64,000 bases of DNA from Helianthus annuus (Eukaryota > Streptophyta > Magnoliopsida > Asterales > Asteraceae). Positions 43,981 to 53,960 of the stretch are shown one piece after another (position 1 is the first letter of the stretch; every line of letters begins with the position of its first letter). Location: assembly GCF_002127325.2 (NCBI RefSeq), contig NC_035440.2, positions 76,006,982-76,070,981 on the forward strand. Reading direction: 5' to 3'. A program made the translations under genes and the position numbers. The notes under the pieces were generated by a model, which saw only the letters and a program-made list of their open reading frames with translations, had not been told where the DNA came from and did no database searches.

Positions 43981-46589
43981 CCTTTTATAGGTGGCTCTGA
44001 CCCTGGCTTCTCCCCACTTGACACAGAGTTCCTTGACCCATAATCAGCTGTGATAAGCTCTTCTTTCATTCTTTTCAACTCTAATGCCTTTTCAGCTTCA
44101 AATTGTTTGAATTTTTCAGGAGGAGTCAGCTGGACTTTATTTTTGATCATTTCATGAATCCTGGCTACTTCCTTTTCAAGCTCAGGAATGGTCCAGTGTT
44201 TGTACATGTGTTTCTCCCCCCTGTATTTCTTGTAGGTCATGATATTTTCAATGTAGTCTTTTCTCAGGGTCTCATCAGCCCTTTCTGAAATTTGTTGACT
44301 AACATTTTTGGCAAATTGCTCCATTGTTCTGACCTGTGTGAGAAGAAACTGGTAGTTTTGCTGAAATTCCCTATCAGATTTCCCTTGTTTATTTTTGTTA
44401 GCGATATCCTCGGCTTTCTTGGCTTTATTTTCTAAATATTCTTCAATGTTGTTTGGCCTAGGATATCCTTTAACTGAAGGCAAACTCCTTTTGGCAGGGT
44501 TATCCTCATAGTAGAAAGATTTGATTTCATCTCTAACTGCTATGAGTTCTAAAGGAAACACAACACCTGCAGGAGGTAATGGCTTTTGAATTTGAGTTGA
44601 AGAGAGAGGAATGGGTTTTGGAATTGTGACAAGTGCTTGGGATTTTGAAGCTGTTGGTGGTTGTGATGAAGAATCATCATCTGATAAGATAATCCTTCTT
44701 CTTTTTATTTTAGGAGAGGCAGATGATGTTTTGGGTGGAACAGTGGAGGTGGTTTGAGTAGCAGTGGTTTGTGACTGACAAACAGGTGTTGAAACAATTG
44801 GTGTTTCAACCACTGTTGTCATTACAATAGATGTTTTAACATCTACTGTCTTCTGCTTTATGGCAGGAAGTAATGGTGGAGATGTTGTTTTTGGTGGTGA
44901 TAAGGCAGTGGTAGTGGTGTGTGATGAAGTGGTGTGTGTTGAAGTGAGACCAGTTGTTGTAACAACTGAAGTACCAGCAGATGTTGGTACAACAGAAGTT
45001 GCAACAGCTGTTTGGGTGGAGGTTTGATGTTGGTGGCTTTTGGACAGTGGTTTTGAAGTATGCTTTGGAAGACTGGATGGTGTGGACTTGGGTTTCCTTA
45101 CTTTTCTAGTAAGATTTCTTTTTGGAACAGGATTTTGATCATCCTTTTCACCAGAACAACCCTGCGCATTCAGCTCCATGAAAGCTCTCTTCTCCTCATT
45201 CCACCTTGATAAATCCTTTGCCGCTCTATCCCTTTTTACACTTATGACACCATCATCAAGTGCATTCTGGGTAACATCAACCTTCTTGCTACCATCTGGC
45301 AAGGGAATATTTCTGAGCATTGCATCCCTTTCTGGATCAAGATACAATCCATTATCAATCCCTTTCTTTGTCCACTCCTTAATTTTCTCCCCCTTTTTGG
45401 CATTATCTGTGGGGATTTCATCAATAAACAGAACTGTTGGAGGAGCAGTGCCAGTGGTTGCCAACAGATGTGATTTTAGAGCCTTGATGTCTGCTTGTGT
45501 GGTTTTGAAACTAGACTCCATTGTTTCTCTAAGCTCTTGAACATGTTTTTCATGCTGTAGCTCAGCCATCTGTTGTTGTTGGTGGAGAAATGGTTGAAAA
45601 AGATTCCAGAGCTCATTTGTAACATCTGCTGGTGGTGGAGCAGGTGCTTGAGGTGGAACAGCAGTGGATGGTACCATTTGAACTGTTAACAACTGTTGCA
45701 GCATGTCTTTGATTTCTACAACAGATGTATCCAGCTTTTCAACTCTTGCCGTCAATTCCTGGTACTTTAAACCATCACCCAATTTAATGGGATCATCTGA
45801 TTTCCCACTAGCAGTGGTTTTATCAGATGTTGAGGTAGGGAGTGTACTCCAAACATCAACAACTGATGCCCCTTTTTCTTGGTACTGGGGTCTTCTTCCT
45901 TCAACACTTGATAATCTTTTGATGGAACCAGTGGTTAATACAAACTCACTAGCAGATAACAGAGGTGTTATGGAAGGAATTGCCTCCAAGGAAGTCTTAT
46001 TGATGTAACCACTGTCCAAATGTAGACCTGTAGGTTCAACACTTGTAGTGGCTGCTTCACTTGGATTACCACCAAGAGTTACGTGTAACTCAAGGGGTGT
46101 AACCTCCTCAAGTTGTGTTGGTGGGTTAGCAAAGATTAATACATCAGGCCCAGTCTGTTGGTGAGGTATATTCTCATGGACAGGTGATTGAGAAGGACTG
46201 GTTTGTGCCAGGTTCAGATCAATTGCATCCAACAGTAGTTTGGTGTTTGGAGGAATTGGGGATGTGAGTTTGGGTGTAGAAAGATGAGTTGCCCCGGGTA
46301 TTGGGCTGTGGATGATGGAAACAAGTGCTTCCAGAGCATCATGATGTGGTGACCCTTGTTGTACAACCTGTTCTTTTTGTGAAGAGACAGGAGGATTTTC
46401 GGCTAGGGTTTGAGATATTTTTACCAACTGCTGTAAGGAAGTAGCAGCAGTGGTTTGTCGTGACTTTTGTGTTGTCACAGGCAGTTGCTCTGGTATCTCA
46501 TCCTCCAGAGTTGCCTTTTTGGTGGGTTTGGGGGGTTTTTGATTTTTCTTTTTCTGTGGCTTTTTGGTGATTTTAGGTGTGGGTTTCAA
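43803..46589 (-). CDS. Copia-L third ORF, long central part (unknown function)
   Basis: 928 codons between pol and the 3' LTR, the place where Sirevirus-type Copia elements carry an extra or 'envelope-like' ORF. The order is: a Lys/Pro-rich start (KITKKPQKKKNQKPPKPTKK); a long Thr/Ser/Pro/Gln-rich low-complexity stretch; a helical segment (YQELTARVEKLDTSVVEIKDM, residues about 280-300); a basic motif (NLTRKVRKPKSTPSS, about 500); further Thr-rich sequence; and a charged coiled-coil (about 690-860). No signal peptide or transmembrane helix is visible, so an envelope role is not supported. Much of the Thr/Val repetition follows from repeats of the DNA word CAGTGGT/ACCACTG. Confidence 0.75.
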   Translation of the reverse strand: MKPTPKITKKPQKKKNQKPPKPTKKATLEDEIPEQLPVTTQKSRQTTAATSLQQLVKISQTLAENPPVSSQKEQVVQQGSPHHDALEALVSIIHSPIPGATHLSTPKLTSPIPPNTKLLLDAIDLNLAQTSPSQSPVHENIPHQQTGPDVLIFANPPTQLEEVTPLELHVTLGGNPSEAATTSVEPTGLHLDSGYINKTSLEAIPSITPLLSASEFVLTTGSIKRLSSVEGRRPQYQEKGASVVDVWSTLPTSTSDKTTASGKSDDPIKLGDGLKYQELTARVEKLDTSVVEIKDMLQQLLTVQMVPSTAVPPQAPAPPPADVTNELWNLFQPFLHQQQQMAELQHEKHVQELRETMESSFKTTQADIKALKSHLLATTGTAPPTVLFIDEIPTDNAKKGEKIKEWTKKGIDNGLYLDPERDAMLRNIPLPDGSKKVDVTQNALDDGVISVKRDRAAKDLSRWNEEKRAFMELNAQGCSGEKDDQNPVPKRNLTRKVRKPKSTPSSLPKHTSKPLSKSHQHQTSTQTAVATSVVPTSAGTSVVTTTGLTSTHTTSSHTTTTALSPPKTTSPPLLPAIKQKTVDVKTSIVMTTVVETPIVSTPVCQSQTTATQTTSTVPPKTSSASPKIKRRRIILSDDDSSSQPPTASKSQALVTIPKPIPLSSTQIQKPLPPAGVVFPLELIAVRDEIKSFYYEDNPAKRSLPSVKGYPRPNNIEEYLENKAKKAEDIANKNKQGKSDREFQQNYQFLLTQVRTMEQFAKNVSQQISERADETLRKDYIENIMTYKKYRGEKHMYKHWTIPELEKEVARIHEMIKNKVQLTPPEKFKQFEAEKALELKRMKEELITADYGSRNSVSSGEKPGSEPPIKGWRKLGRKIQQLHKNLTTPKQRFQNDHQSCKPKEPLLLLVLPSTKEGVKTSWVLKQFKI

Positions 46590-47467
46590 GGCAGTTGGTT
46601 GGCTACCTTGATCACCTTGAGCAGTGGGCTCAGCAGCAATACCTGAGGAGCAGTGTTTGCTGCTAAAGTCTGCTCAGGCACCTCTGCTTGTGTTATGCAA
46701 GGTGTTGACATTCTTGTAAATGTTTCAGCAGTTAAGCTGTTTATCTGAAAAGAGTCACCTTGGTTTATTACCGCAATGTCATCCTTACTGAATTTTTTTC
46801 TCAAAATAATAACTTAAAAATCTTGGAAACAGTAAAAATGATTTTGTTTCAACATTTTTAACCAAATCATTGAAGATTACCTGGGAATAATTGAAATTTT
46901 CTTCTTGAAGTATAGCATATCCCAGATTTTGAATCTTCAATGGTATTTCATTAAAAGAAGTGGTTTTATTTGAAACACACATGAGGAGGGTGTGGAATAA
47001 AAATCGTGTTGCAGGAGGGAAGAAACCTTTTTGAAGGTATCCCTCTTCATCATTGTGTCTGCATACCCTCTCTCAATGAAGTCAATTTTTAACTCGTTTT
47101 TAGGGAAAGAATCTTTACCTTCTTGATCATCGAGCTAAAAGACCTCGGATAAAGATTGCGGTGTGATGCGGACTGCCTTTTTCTGCAGAGTAGAGTTAAT
47201 GGCTATGACTTCTTCACCTTGTTTTTCAAGGGTACAATTTTTCCAAAACTCTCTCTGAGTTTGCAGGTAAATGGGTGCATCAACGGTTAACAAAGTTTTG
47301 TACTTTGATGCGTTGAGCATATCGAGGATGGAATCAAATGTATCGATGTTGCCGGGTTTTGTGAGAAGACCCAGAAGATTATGAGACGGTTTGTGTGGGA
47401 TTTCTGTAGGGGTAGCCTTTTGAGAGGCCCCTTTAGAAGATTTTGCGGATAATTTCGATTTTGTCAT
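46586..47467 (-). pseudogene. Copia-L third ORF, N-terminal domain, frameshifted
   Basis: The start is at 47467 (MTKSKLSAKSSKGA). A globular-looking domain can be followed through at least three frames: LLTVDAPIYLQTQREFWKNC and INSTLQKKAVRITPQSLSEVF in 47135-47467; LKIDFIERGYADTM near 47060-47090; then NKTTSFNEIPLKIQNLGYAIL and FLLFPRFLSYYF in 46785-46982. The pattern (Phe-Trp near a helix, then an 'IN..v.....I....' strand, then 'FPRFL') is one I recognise from many repeat-borne plant hypothetical proteins. I know of no assigned function. The frame breaks show the copy is dead. Confidence 0.6.
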
Positions 47468-48042
47468 TTTGAAGATGAGAATCGAAAATGAGATTGTGAA
47501 GAAATTTGATGAAATGTGATGGAAACTGCTTTGAGAAGAGAACTTTTAAGAATTCAATTCGACAGTGAATCCCTGTTTGGGGTTTGACATGGGGGTTTTA
47601 TGGAGGAAAAGTGAATGCTGACGTGGCAGCGGTTACAAAAGGTCTGACCACTATGTACTGTCCGCATGCCATCCCCTAGTGAAGTGAAGGACAGTACTTT
47701 TGAACAGTACTTTTTATGAAAACAACTGGTGAAGACAGTAGTTGTAACGGTAATGGAGAACAGTGGATGCTTTTAACTATCAGTGGATAACACAGTAGTG
47801 GATACAACACTGATTTTGAACATCAGTGCTTATCAGAGGAAAATGAGAACAGGGGATGACTTTGAGTAGTGGACAGACGTTTGAAGTAGAGCAGACTTTT
47901 GAACCCATCAGTGGTTATGGCAGACTTTTAGGATTTTTCATGAAAAATTCATTTTTAGCTATTTTTAAGTATGGATTTTTGATTTTCTGAAAACATTTTA
48001 ATGCTTTTATTCATAGAAAAACAGGATTTTGCCTGCTATTCC
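47468..48042 (-). other. Copia-L spacer between pol and third ORF
   Basis: Non-coding 0.57 kb, very rich in the words cagtgg, acagta, ccactg and cagcag between 47640 and 47935. Confidence 0.6.
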
Positions 48043-48151
48043 ATGTTTAGCATGCCAATCCTAGAGATCAAGCTTTCAAAGGTGGATGTGTCTAATGCTT
48101 TGGTTAGCACATCTGCCAGCTGATCTTTAGTTGGAACATGATGCAGAGAAA
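48043..48151 (-). pseudogene. pol: Copia-L pol, C-terminal tail after a deletion
   Basis: The frame shifts after HSTTK, but the sequence then reads the normal end of plant Copia RNase H (SLHHVPTKDQLADVLTKAL) to a TAG at about 48043. A small deletion of roughly 19 codons explains the early stop at 48152. Confidence 0.75.
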
Positions 48152-51100
48152 TCAAACCTGTTTGGTGGTTGAGTGGGAAACTGGATTTTTGATGATATTT
48201 TCTGCTGCCTGGCTGTCCAACATGAGTGGTGTCTTCAAGGCAGTGATACCAAAATCCAGTAACTGATTTTGAAGCCAGAGCAGTTGGGTTGTACAGCTTG
48301 CAGCAGCTATATATTCTGCCTCAGTAGTGGATGTAGAAACAGCTGCTTGCTTTTTGCTTTGCCAAGATACTAAGCAATTGCCTAGGAATTGGCACCCTCC
48401 TGAAGTGGACTTCCTTGTTTTATCACATCCAGCAAAGTCACTATCTGAGAAACCTGAAAGCTCAATTTTACCATCAGCTGGATACCAGATACCAAGTGTG
48501 GGAGCACCTTTGAGGTATCTGAATATCCTTTTTACAGCAATAAGGTTTGACTTTCTAGGGGCTGATTGGGATCTTGCACAGACATATGTTGCAAACATGA
48601 TATCAGGTCTAGATGCAGTTAGGTACAATAAAGACCCAATAATGCTTCTATATAAGGTCTGATCAACCAAATCATCCTTTTCCTCAGACATGACCAATTT
48701 TTTGGTTGCAATGGGTGTACTACATGGCTTATAATCATCCATATCAAATTTCTTTAAAAGTTCTTTGGCATATTTGCCTTGATGGATGAAAGTACCATTT
48801 TGCAGCTGCCTTACTTGGAGACCAAGAAAGCACTGGAGTTCACCCATTGCGCTCATTTCAAACTCAGCTGTCATGAGTTGCCTGAACTCTTCACACATTT
48901 TATTACATGTGCTTCCAAAAATGATGTCATCCACATCAATTTGGACAATCATCAAATCCTTCCCTCTCCATTTTAAAAACAGTGTTTTATCAATCTTACC
49001 TCTAGTGAAACCAATGGAAAGGAAAAAGGTGGACAGAGTTTCATACCAGGCCCTTGGTGCTTGTTTCAAGCCATACAAAGCTTTATTTAGCTTGTAGACA
49101 TGATCTGGATTAAATGGATCCTCAAAACCTAGAGGTTGACAAACATAAACCTCCTGTTGAATCTTACCATAGAGGAATGCACATTTGATATCCATTTGAT
49201 ACACCTTGATGTTGTGGTTGGCAGCAAAGGCCAGAAAGAGTCTGATAGCTTCAAGTCTTGCTACAGGGGCAAATGTTTCATCATAGTCAATGCCCTCTTC
49301 TTGTCTGTAACCTTGAACTACAAGCCTGGCTTTATTCTTGACAACAATACCCCTTTCATCAGTTTTATTTTTGAAGACCCATTTTGTGCCAATAGGGCTC
49401 ATACCCTCTGGCAATGGAACAAGCTCCCATACTTGTTGTCTTCTAAACTGTTGGAGCTCCTCTTGCATGGCATCTACCCAGCTGTTGTCTTTCAGTGCCT
49501 CTTGGTACTTGACTGGCTGATGGAGTGATAGAAAACCAGCAAAAAGACAAATTTTTTGGGATTGCTTTCTTATGAGCACCCCTTCATTGATGTTGCCAAT
49601 GATTTGATCTGGTGGATGAGATTTCAAGAAGATGAGCTCTCCTTGGTATGGGATAATGGCATTGAGTGGTGAATGCTGCAGATGTGTATCATCTGAGCTA
49701 ACCACTGCTGGTGACTTTGATGACCCAGCAGTGGCTTCAAAAGGTGGTGGCATAGGGGGTAAGGATGTGGACACCTGCTGACTTTGATCCACTGTTTGAG
49801 GACTTTTGTCAGCAGTGTTTGATGATGTGGAAGCAGTGGTTAGTGGGCTACTTTGGTCAACAACTGTTGAGGTAGTAGTGGTTGAGCTTTGACAGCTGTT
49901 TTGGACATCTGCTGCTCTTCCCATTGTGGCAGACTTTTGTTGAGGAATGATGATCTCATACCCATAGTCTGGTGATGAATTTTCTGATGGACCTGCACTG
50001 TTAGTCTTGACAGCAGTATTTTCAAAAGCGAATTTTTTAAGATCAAACAATTCTGCAGGGTTTGCTGGGATTTTCATTGATGAAAGTTCATTAAACTTTA
50101 GATTTAAAGTCTCCTCCACTGCCTTGGTCCGTGTGTTACACACTTTGTTGGCCTTGGCAGTGGTTGAGTACCCCAGGTGATATCCCATATCAATTTTGTC
50201 TGCAAACTTTGAGATAGAATCTTTTAAGTTGAGAATGAAACATGGGCAACCAAAAACTTTGAAATATGAGATTAATGGCTTTATTTTATACAGAATTTCA
50301 TAAGCAGTCTTTTTGTGCCTGGGGTTGATTAAAACTTTGTTTTGGAGATAGCAAGCAGTATTTACTGCCTCTGCCCAAAAAGTTAATGGCAAACCGGAAT
50401 CTGCAAGCATGGTCCTGGCAGCCTCAATCAATGTTCTATTCTTCATTTCAACAACCCCATTTTGCTCTGGTGTTCTAGGGATGCTGTACTGCCTTACAAT
50501 CCCATTCTTCACACAGAAGGCATCCAACTCCTTATTTTTAAATTCTGTGCCATTGTCACTCCTGAAGACTTTTACTGGAAGGTCAAATTGCTTTTCAACC
50601 TGTGTCACAAAGTCTTGCAAAATGCCTGCAGTCTCATCTTTTGAGTGTAAAAAGAAGGTCCATGTAAACCTAGAGAAGTCATCAACAATAACCAAACAAT
50701 ATCTCTTCTTTTTGAGACTCATGACTTGCACTGGGCCAAACAAATCCATGTGCAACATTTGCAAACACTGGGTTGTTTTAGACTCTTCAATGGCTTTGAA
50801 AGAGCTTTTATGTTGTTTTCCTTTTAAACAGGAAACACAATGCTCAGGACATGAAAACATTTTTTGTGGTAAGCCTCTCACAAGGCCATTTTTTGAGATT
50901 TCAGTGATGGTTTTGAGATTAGTGTGCCCCAGTCTTCTGTGCCAAAGTTCTATCTCTTTGTTAGAGGCAGCTGAGAACAGACAGGCATCAGCTCTGGGGC
51001 ATTCTTTTGACATGTCAACAACATAAACATTGCCACTTCTTTGAGCAATAAGTTTAGTTATGCCTTTCTTGCTTATTGCTTCAATATTATTAACCATTTC

Positions 51101-51175
51101 TGGTCCAACAATCCTACAACAATCCTTAGTGAAAAATGAGCCAAACCCTTTATCACTCATTTGAGACACACTCAA
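48152..51175 (-). CDS. pol: Copia-L Pol: integrase, reverse transcriptase, RNase H
   Basis: 1007 codons of Ty1/Copia Pol in the usual order. Integrase comes first: the HHCC finger WHRRLGHTNL ... CVSCLKGK (residues about 78-118), then the core with Asp in MDLFGP, Asp in RSDNGTEF and Glu in QNGVVEMKN. Next comes a Thr/Ser-rich linker (about 400-520). The reverse transcriptase has WVFKNKTDERG, VYQMDIKCAFLYG and the active-site box, which reads DVDD (QIDVDDIIFG) instead of the usual YVDD, the Tyr codon having become GAT at 48935-48937. RNase H has SDSDFAGC and TEAEYIAAAS. The layout and high similarity to SIRE-type elements indicate a Sirevirus-like Copia. The first Met is internal: protease lies upstream in another frame (51176-51416). 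The third ORF follows. Confidence 0.92.
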   Translation of the reverse strand: MSVSQMSDKGFGSFFTKDCCRIVGPEMVNNIEAISKKGITKLIAQRSGNVYVVDMSKECPRADACLFSAASNKEIELWHRRLGHTNLKTITEISKNGLVRGLPQKMFSCPEHCVSCLKGKQHKSSFKAIEESKTTQCLQMLHMDLFGPVQVMSLKKKRYCLVIVDDFSRFTWTFFLHSKDETAGILQDFVTQVEKQFDLPVKVFRSDNGTEFKNKELDAFCVKNGIVRQYSIPRTPEQNGVVEMKNRTLIEAARTMLADSGLPLTFWAEAVNTACYLQNKVLINPRHKKTAYEILYKIKPLISYFKVFGCPCFILNLKDSISKFADKIDMGYHLGYSTTAKANKVCNTRTKAVEETLNLKFNELSSMKIPANPAELFDLKKFAFENTAVKTNSAGPSENSSPDYGYEIIIPQQKSATMGRAADVQNSCQSSTTTTSTVVDQSSPLTTASTSSNTADKSPQTVDQSQQVSTSLPPMPPPFEATAGSSKSPAVVSSDDTHLQHSPLNAIIPYQGELIFLKSHPPDQIIGNINEGVLIRKQSQKICLFAGFLSLHQPVKYQEALKDNSWVDAMQEELQQFRRQQVWELVPLPEGMSPIGTKWVFKNKTDERGIVVKNKARLVVQGYRQEEGIDYDETFAPVARLEAIRLFLAFAANHNIKVYQMDIKCAFLYGKIQQEVYVCQPLGFEDPFNPDHVYKLNKALYGLKQAPRAWYETLSTFFLSIGFTRGKIDKTLFLKWRGKDLMIVQIDVDDIIFGSTCNKMCEEFRQLMTAEFEMSAMGELQCFLGLQVRQLQNGTFIHQGKYAKELLKKFDMDDYKPCSTPIATKKLVMSEEKDDLVDQTLYRSIIGSLLYLTASRPDIMFATYVCARSQSAPRKSNLIAVKRIFRYLKGAPTLGIWYPADGKIELSGFSDSDFAGCDKTRKSTSGGCQFLGNCLVSWQSKKQAAVSTSTTEAEYIAAASCTTQLLWLQNQLLDFGITALKTPLMLDSQAAENIIKNPVSHSTTKQV

Positions 51176-51416
51176 GAGGTTGAATTTTAGATTGTCTATA
51201 AGATTGGCATTTTCAAATTTTACATTTCCAGACTTTACTGTACCAGACCCCAGAACTTTTCCTTTACTATTATTACCAAAGGATATATCACCCCTCCATG
51301 AATTTTGAAATCTTGAAGAAGGGCTTTACATCCTGTCATGTGCCTGGAGCCTCCACTATCTACATACCAAAGACTATCTAAGCATGCAGAAGCTCCCTGC
51401 ACATGAAGTAAAAGGA
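51176..51416 (-). pseudogene. pol: Copia-L protease region, frameshifted
   Basis: Between gag and pol the minus strand reads SACLDSLWYVDSGGSRHMTG, the aspartic protease site (Asp-Ser-Gly) of plant Copia elements. Frameshifts near 51290 and 51415 separate it from both neighbours. Confidence 0.75.
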
Positions 51417-52093
51417 TTAGTTCATAAAGGTCTCCAAAGCCAACAGGGCTTTGGATGGGGTCTCAACAGTGTCTGGGATGGATGCAGATGTATGGACAGT
51501 GGTTAGCACAGGGGTTTGAACATTTTTGAGAATGTTTTTATCTGACCACTGTTGGGGGTCTTGACCCATCATCTGTTGATAACCAAAAGGATGCATGTTC
51601 ACTCTTGGTTTATAGGGCTTTTTGTAAGCCTCATAAACATGTGGAATCCTTTGGTATGATGCTTTGTCCTTGCCTCTTCTGAAATGATTGGCTGGAGGTG
51701 CATCAGTCACCTGTACATCCCTTTGAACAGATGTTTGGTTCAGCTGTTTTGTGACAGCAGTTTGGACAGGGACAAACAGTTGTTGTTTCTTGGTGAATTT
51801 AACAGATGATGCTGATGAACTTAAGGTTGTTTTTACAGTGTATTCTTTCTTCTTCTCATCAAAGTTTTTGAGATACATACATTCCTTAGTTTTGTAGTTA
51901 TTTTTACCACAGATGGTGCAGCTTTCAGCAGGAACAATGACATTTGTTTTGTTTAGAATATGTGCCTTTAGATGAAAACAATCTTTTGTTAGATGATTCC
52001 TCTTTTCACAAAAATCACAAAACAGGTTTTTAATCTTTTCTCTTTTCTTCCTTTTCTCAAATTCCTTTGCAACAGAGTTTTGAACCTCTGTTG
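51417..52093 (-). pseudogene. gag: Copia-L gag, C-terminal part with two zinc knuckles
   Basis: In frame from 52093: a basic helix (AKEFEKRKKREKIKN), knuckles CDFCEKRNHLTKDC and CTICGKNNYKTKEC, then a linker rich in Gln/Thr to a stop at 51417. The N-terminal capsid is absent because the Gypsy-M LTR was inserted at 52094. Confidence 0.8.
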
Positions 52094-52528
52094 TGTCACA
52101 CCCCCAAAATCCACACGTGGAGTACCACCGCTTGGAGGCGTGACATGACCAGGATCAAGCCATCAATCATATTGAACATAGCATAATATAAATAAGATAG
52201 TTCGTAAAACCCAATTCAATACAATTGATGTTCTAAACCAAACATAGTATCAATAGCGGAAGCGTAATAACGAAAATCCAAAGTATGTAAATGTAAACCC
52301 AAAGTAATGTTAAGTTTGATTGTTTAAACGTTTAACATGGCATCCACGATCCATGTTCCACAACGACCTGCTCCTTCCTAGTGCAAGCTCCATAAGTACC
52401 TAAGGTAATGCAAGGCATGCAGCAGAGAGTCAACAACTAGTTGAGCGAGTTCACAGTTAATAGTTCAGTAATAGTATAGTGTTAGTAGTATGTTCGTTCG
52501 TTATGTCAAGTATCGTATTAGTTTTCAT

Positions 52529-52719
52529 CGCGGCCTCCCAGGAAGGTATGCGAAGATATTAGGGGATGTTTTTCCCAAGTATTCTAGACTAGGTTTAATT
52601 TGTATCGCGGCCTCCCAGGCAGGTGTGCGAAGATTAGTAAATTTAGTTCGCGGCCTTCCTAAGGCAGGTGTGCGAAGTCAGTCATAATATCGCGGCCAAC
52701 CCTTGGCAGGTGTGCGAAG
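52529..52719. repeat. Tandem CGCGGCC...GTGCGAAG repeat in the Gypsy-M LTR (4 units)
   Basis: Four diverged units with conserved ends cgcggcc and ggcaggtgtgcgaag and variable spacers; repeated in the other LTR at 59709-59896. Confidence 0.85.
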
Positions 52720-53084
52720 GTCAGTTCAATAAGTGTTACTAGTCTAGTCGTATCTTATCGTTGGGTTCTACCATCTGAGTATACACAATAATTCATCAAA
52801 TCCCATTCCCACCCGGGAACCCCATGCCTTGGCTGTGTGAACTCACCTTGGGTTTGCTCGGTATGCTAAGTATGTGCTCGAAGTAAATCAATCATGTCCT
52901 AGGGTATGCACGTATACACAATCAGTTTGTATTCATTTTGTTCACGTATAGACATATCACCAAGTAGCACATTGCACGTATTCAAGATTATGCAAGTCAT
53001 GTTCATCATTTAACAGCAGTTAAATATTTCAGTTAACCTTTAACAGAATTAGGCTGAGTTACTGGACAGATTATACATTTGGCG

Positions 53085-53245
53085 AAACACATTTTGGCGA
53101 AACATGTTTTGGCGAAACACTATCTGTTTCGTCGTTGGACCCTTTGACGAAACCAAAATCCTGTTTCGTTAATAGCTCTTGGCGAAACTAAATCCTGTTT
53201 CGTCATGAGTTCAGTTTCGTGGACCAGGCAGTTTCGTCAACAATT
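53085..53245. repeat. GGCGAAAC/GTTTCGTC word array, downstream block
   Basis: About ten copies in both orientations, including three near-perfect tandem ttggcgaaacac units. Confidence 0.85.
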
Positions 53246-53864
53246 AATTACGTCAATCATGCCGATCGGTTACAGTATCAACACAGAAACCCTAATCAGC
53301 CGTCATGCACAATATCAGTCATCATCATCACACAGAATCATTATCATACAAAATCAGGCAAAATCTTTCGTTAACATCAATGGATCTTTACTATACATCA
53401 ACCAGTCTACACACACAATTTACGGTTTTACCACATAAATCAATCTATCATGAATCAATAATCCAATCAAGGCTACAACATCCTGAACCCTAAACATTTG
53501 CAGATTTAGCACCATGTCACCAAACAATTCGAGTAGTGTTTACGGTTTTCATTATTATGCATAGTGATCATTATCATCAACCATCAAGGGATTCAACATA
53601 AGGTCTAGCATTGCATAACATCAACAGATCATACTTTTTGATTAACAGTTTATAAGGATATCAAACTAACGATCATGTAAGAATTAAACACTAACCGCAA
53701 TAGATGAGAGCAAGAACGGGATTGATCTAGGGCCTCAAGGTTGCCGTTACACAGAGAGTGTTCTAGGGTTTTTCTTATTTGCCAAAAGATGTGAAACATG
53801 AGTCGGTTCACAATAATATATTCAAGTTACCGATTTGGGCCCGTAGTGGGCTTTGGCGAGACTG

Positions 53865-53960
53865 GGCTCGGCGTAACACATGTGTTTTGTCGAGTTCGGG
53901 TTTGGCGAAACACACTTGTGTTTCGTCGAGTCACTATTGGCGAATCACCTGATACGTCGA
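53865..53960. repeat. GGCGAAAC/GTCGAG word array, upstream block
   Basis: ttggcgagac, ttggcgaaacac, tttcgtcgag and ttggcgaatc in 95 bp; the U3-side companion of the 53085 array. Confidence 0.75.

Noticed and set aside
43420..47467. Envelope gene in Copia-L
   Set aside because: The position fits, but no signal peptide, furin-like site or transmembrane helix is visible; kept only as a third ORF of unknown role.
52490..52687. 65-codon plus-strand frame across the CGCGGCC repeat, also open at 59658-59864
   Set aside because: The two copies are paired LTRs of one young element, so conservation is expected; the frame follows a tandem repeat and has no start context or known motif.
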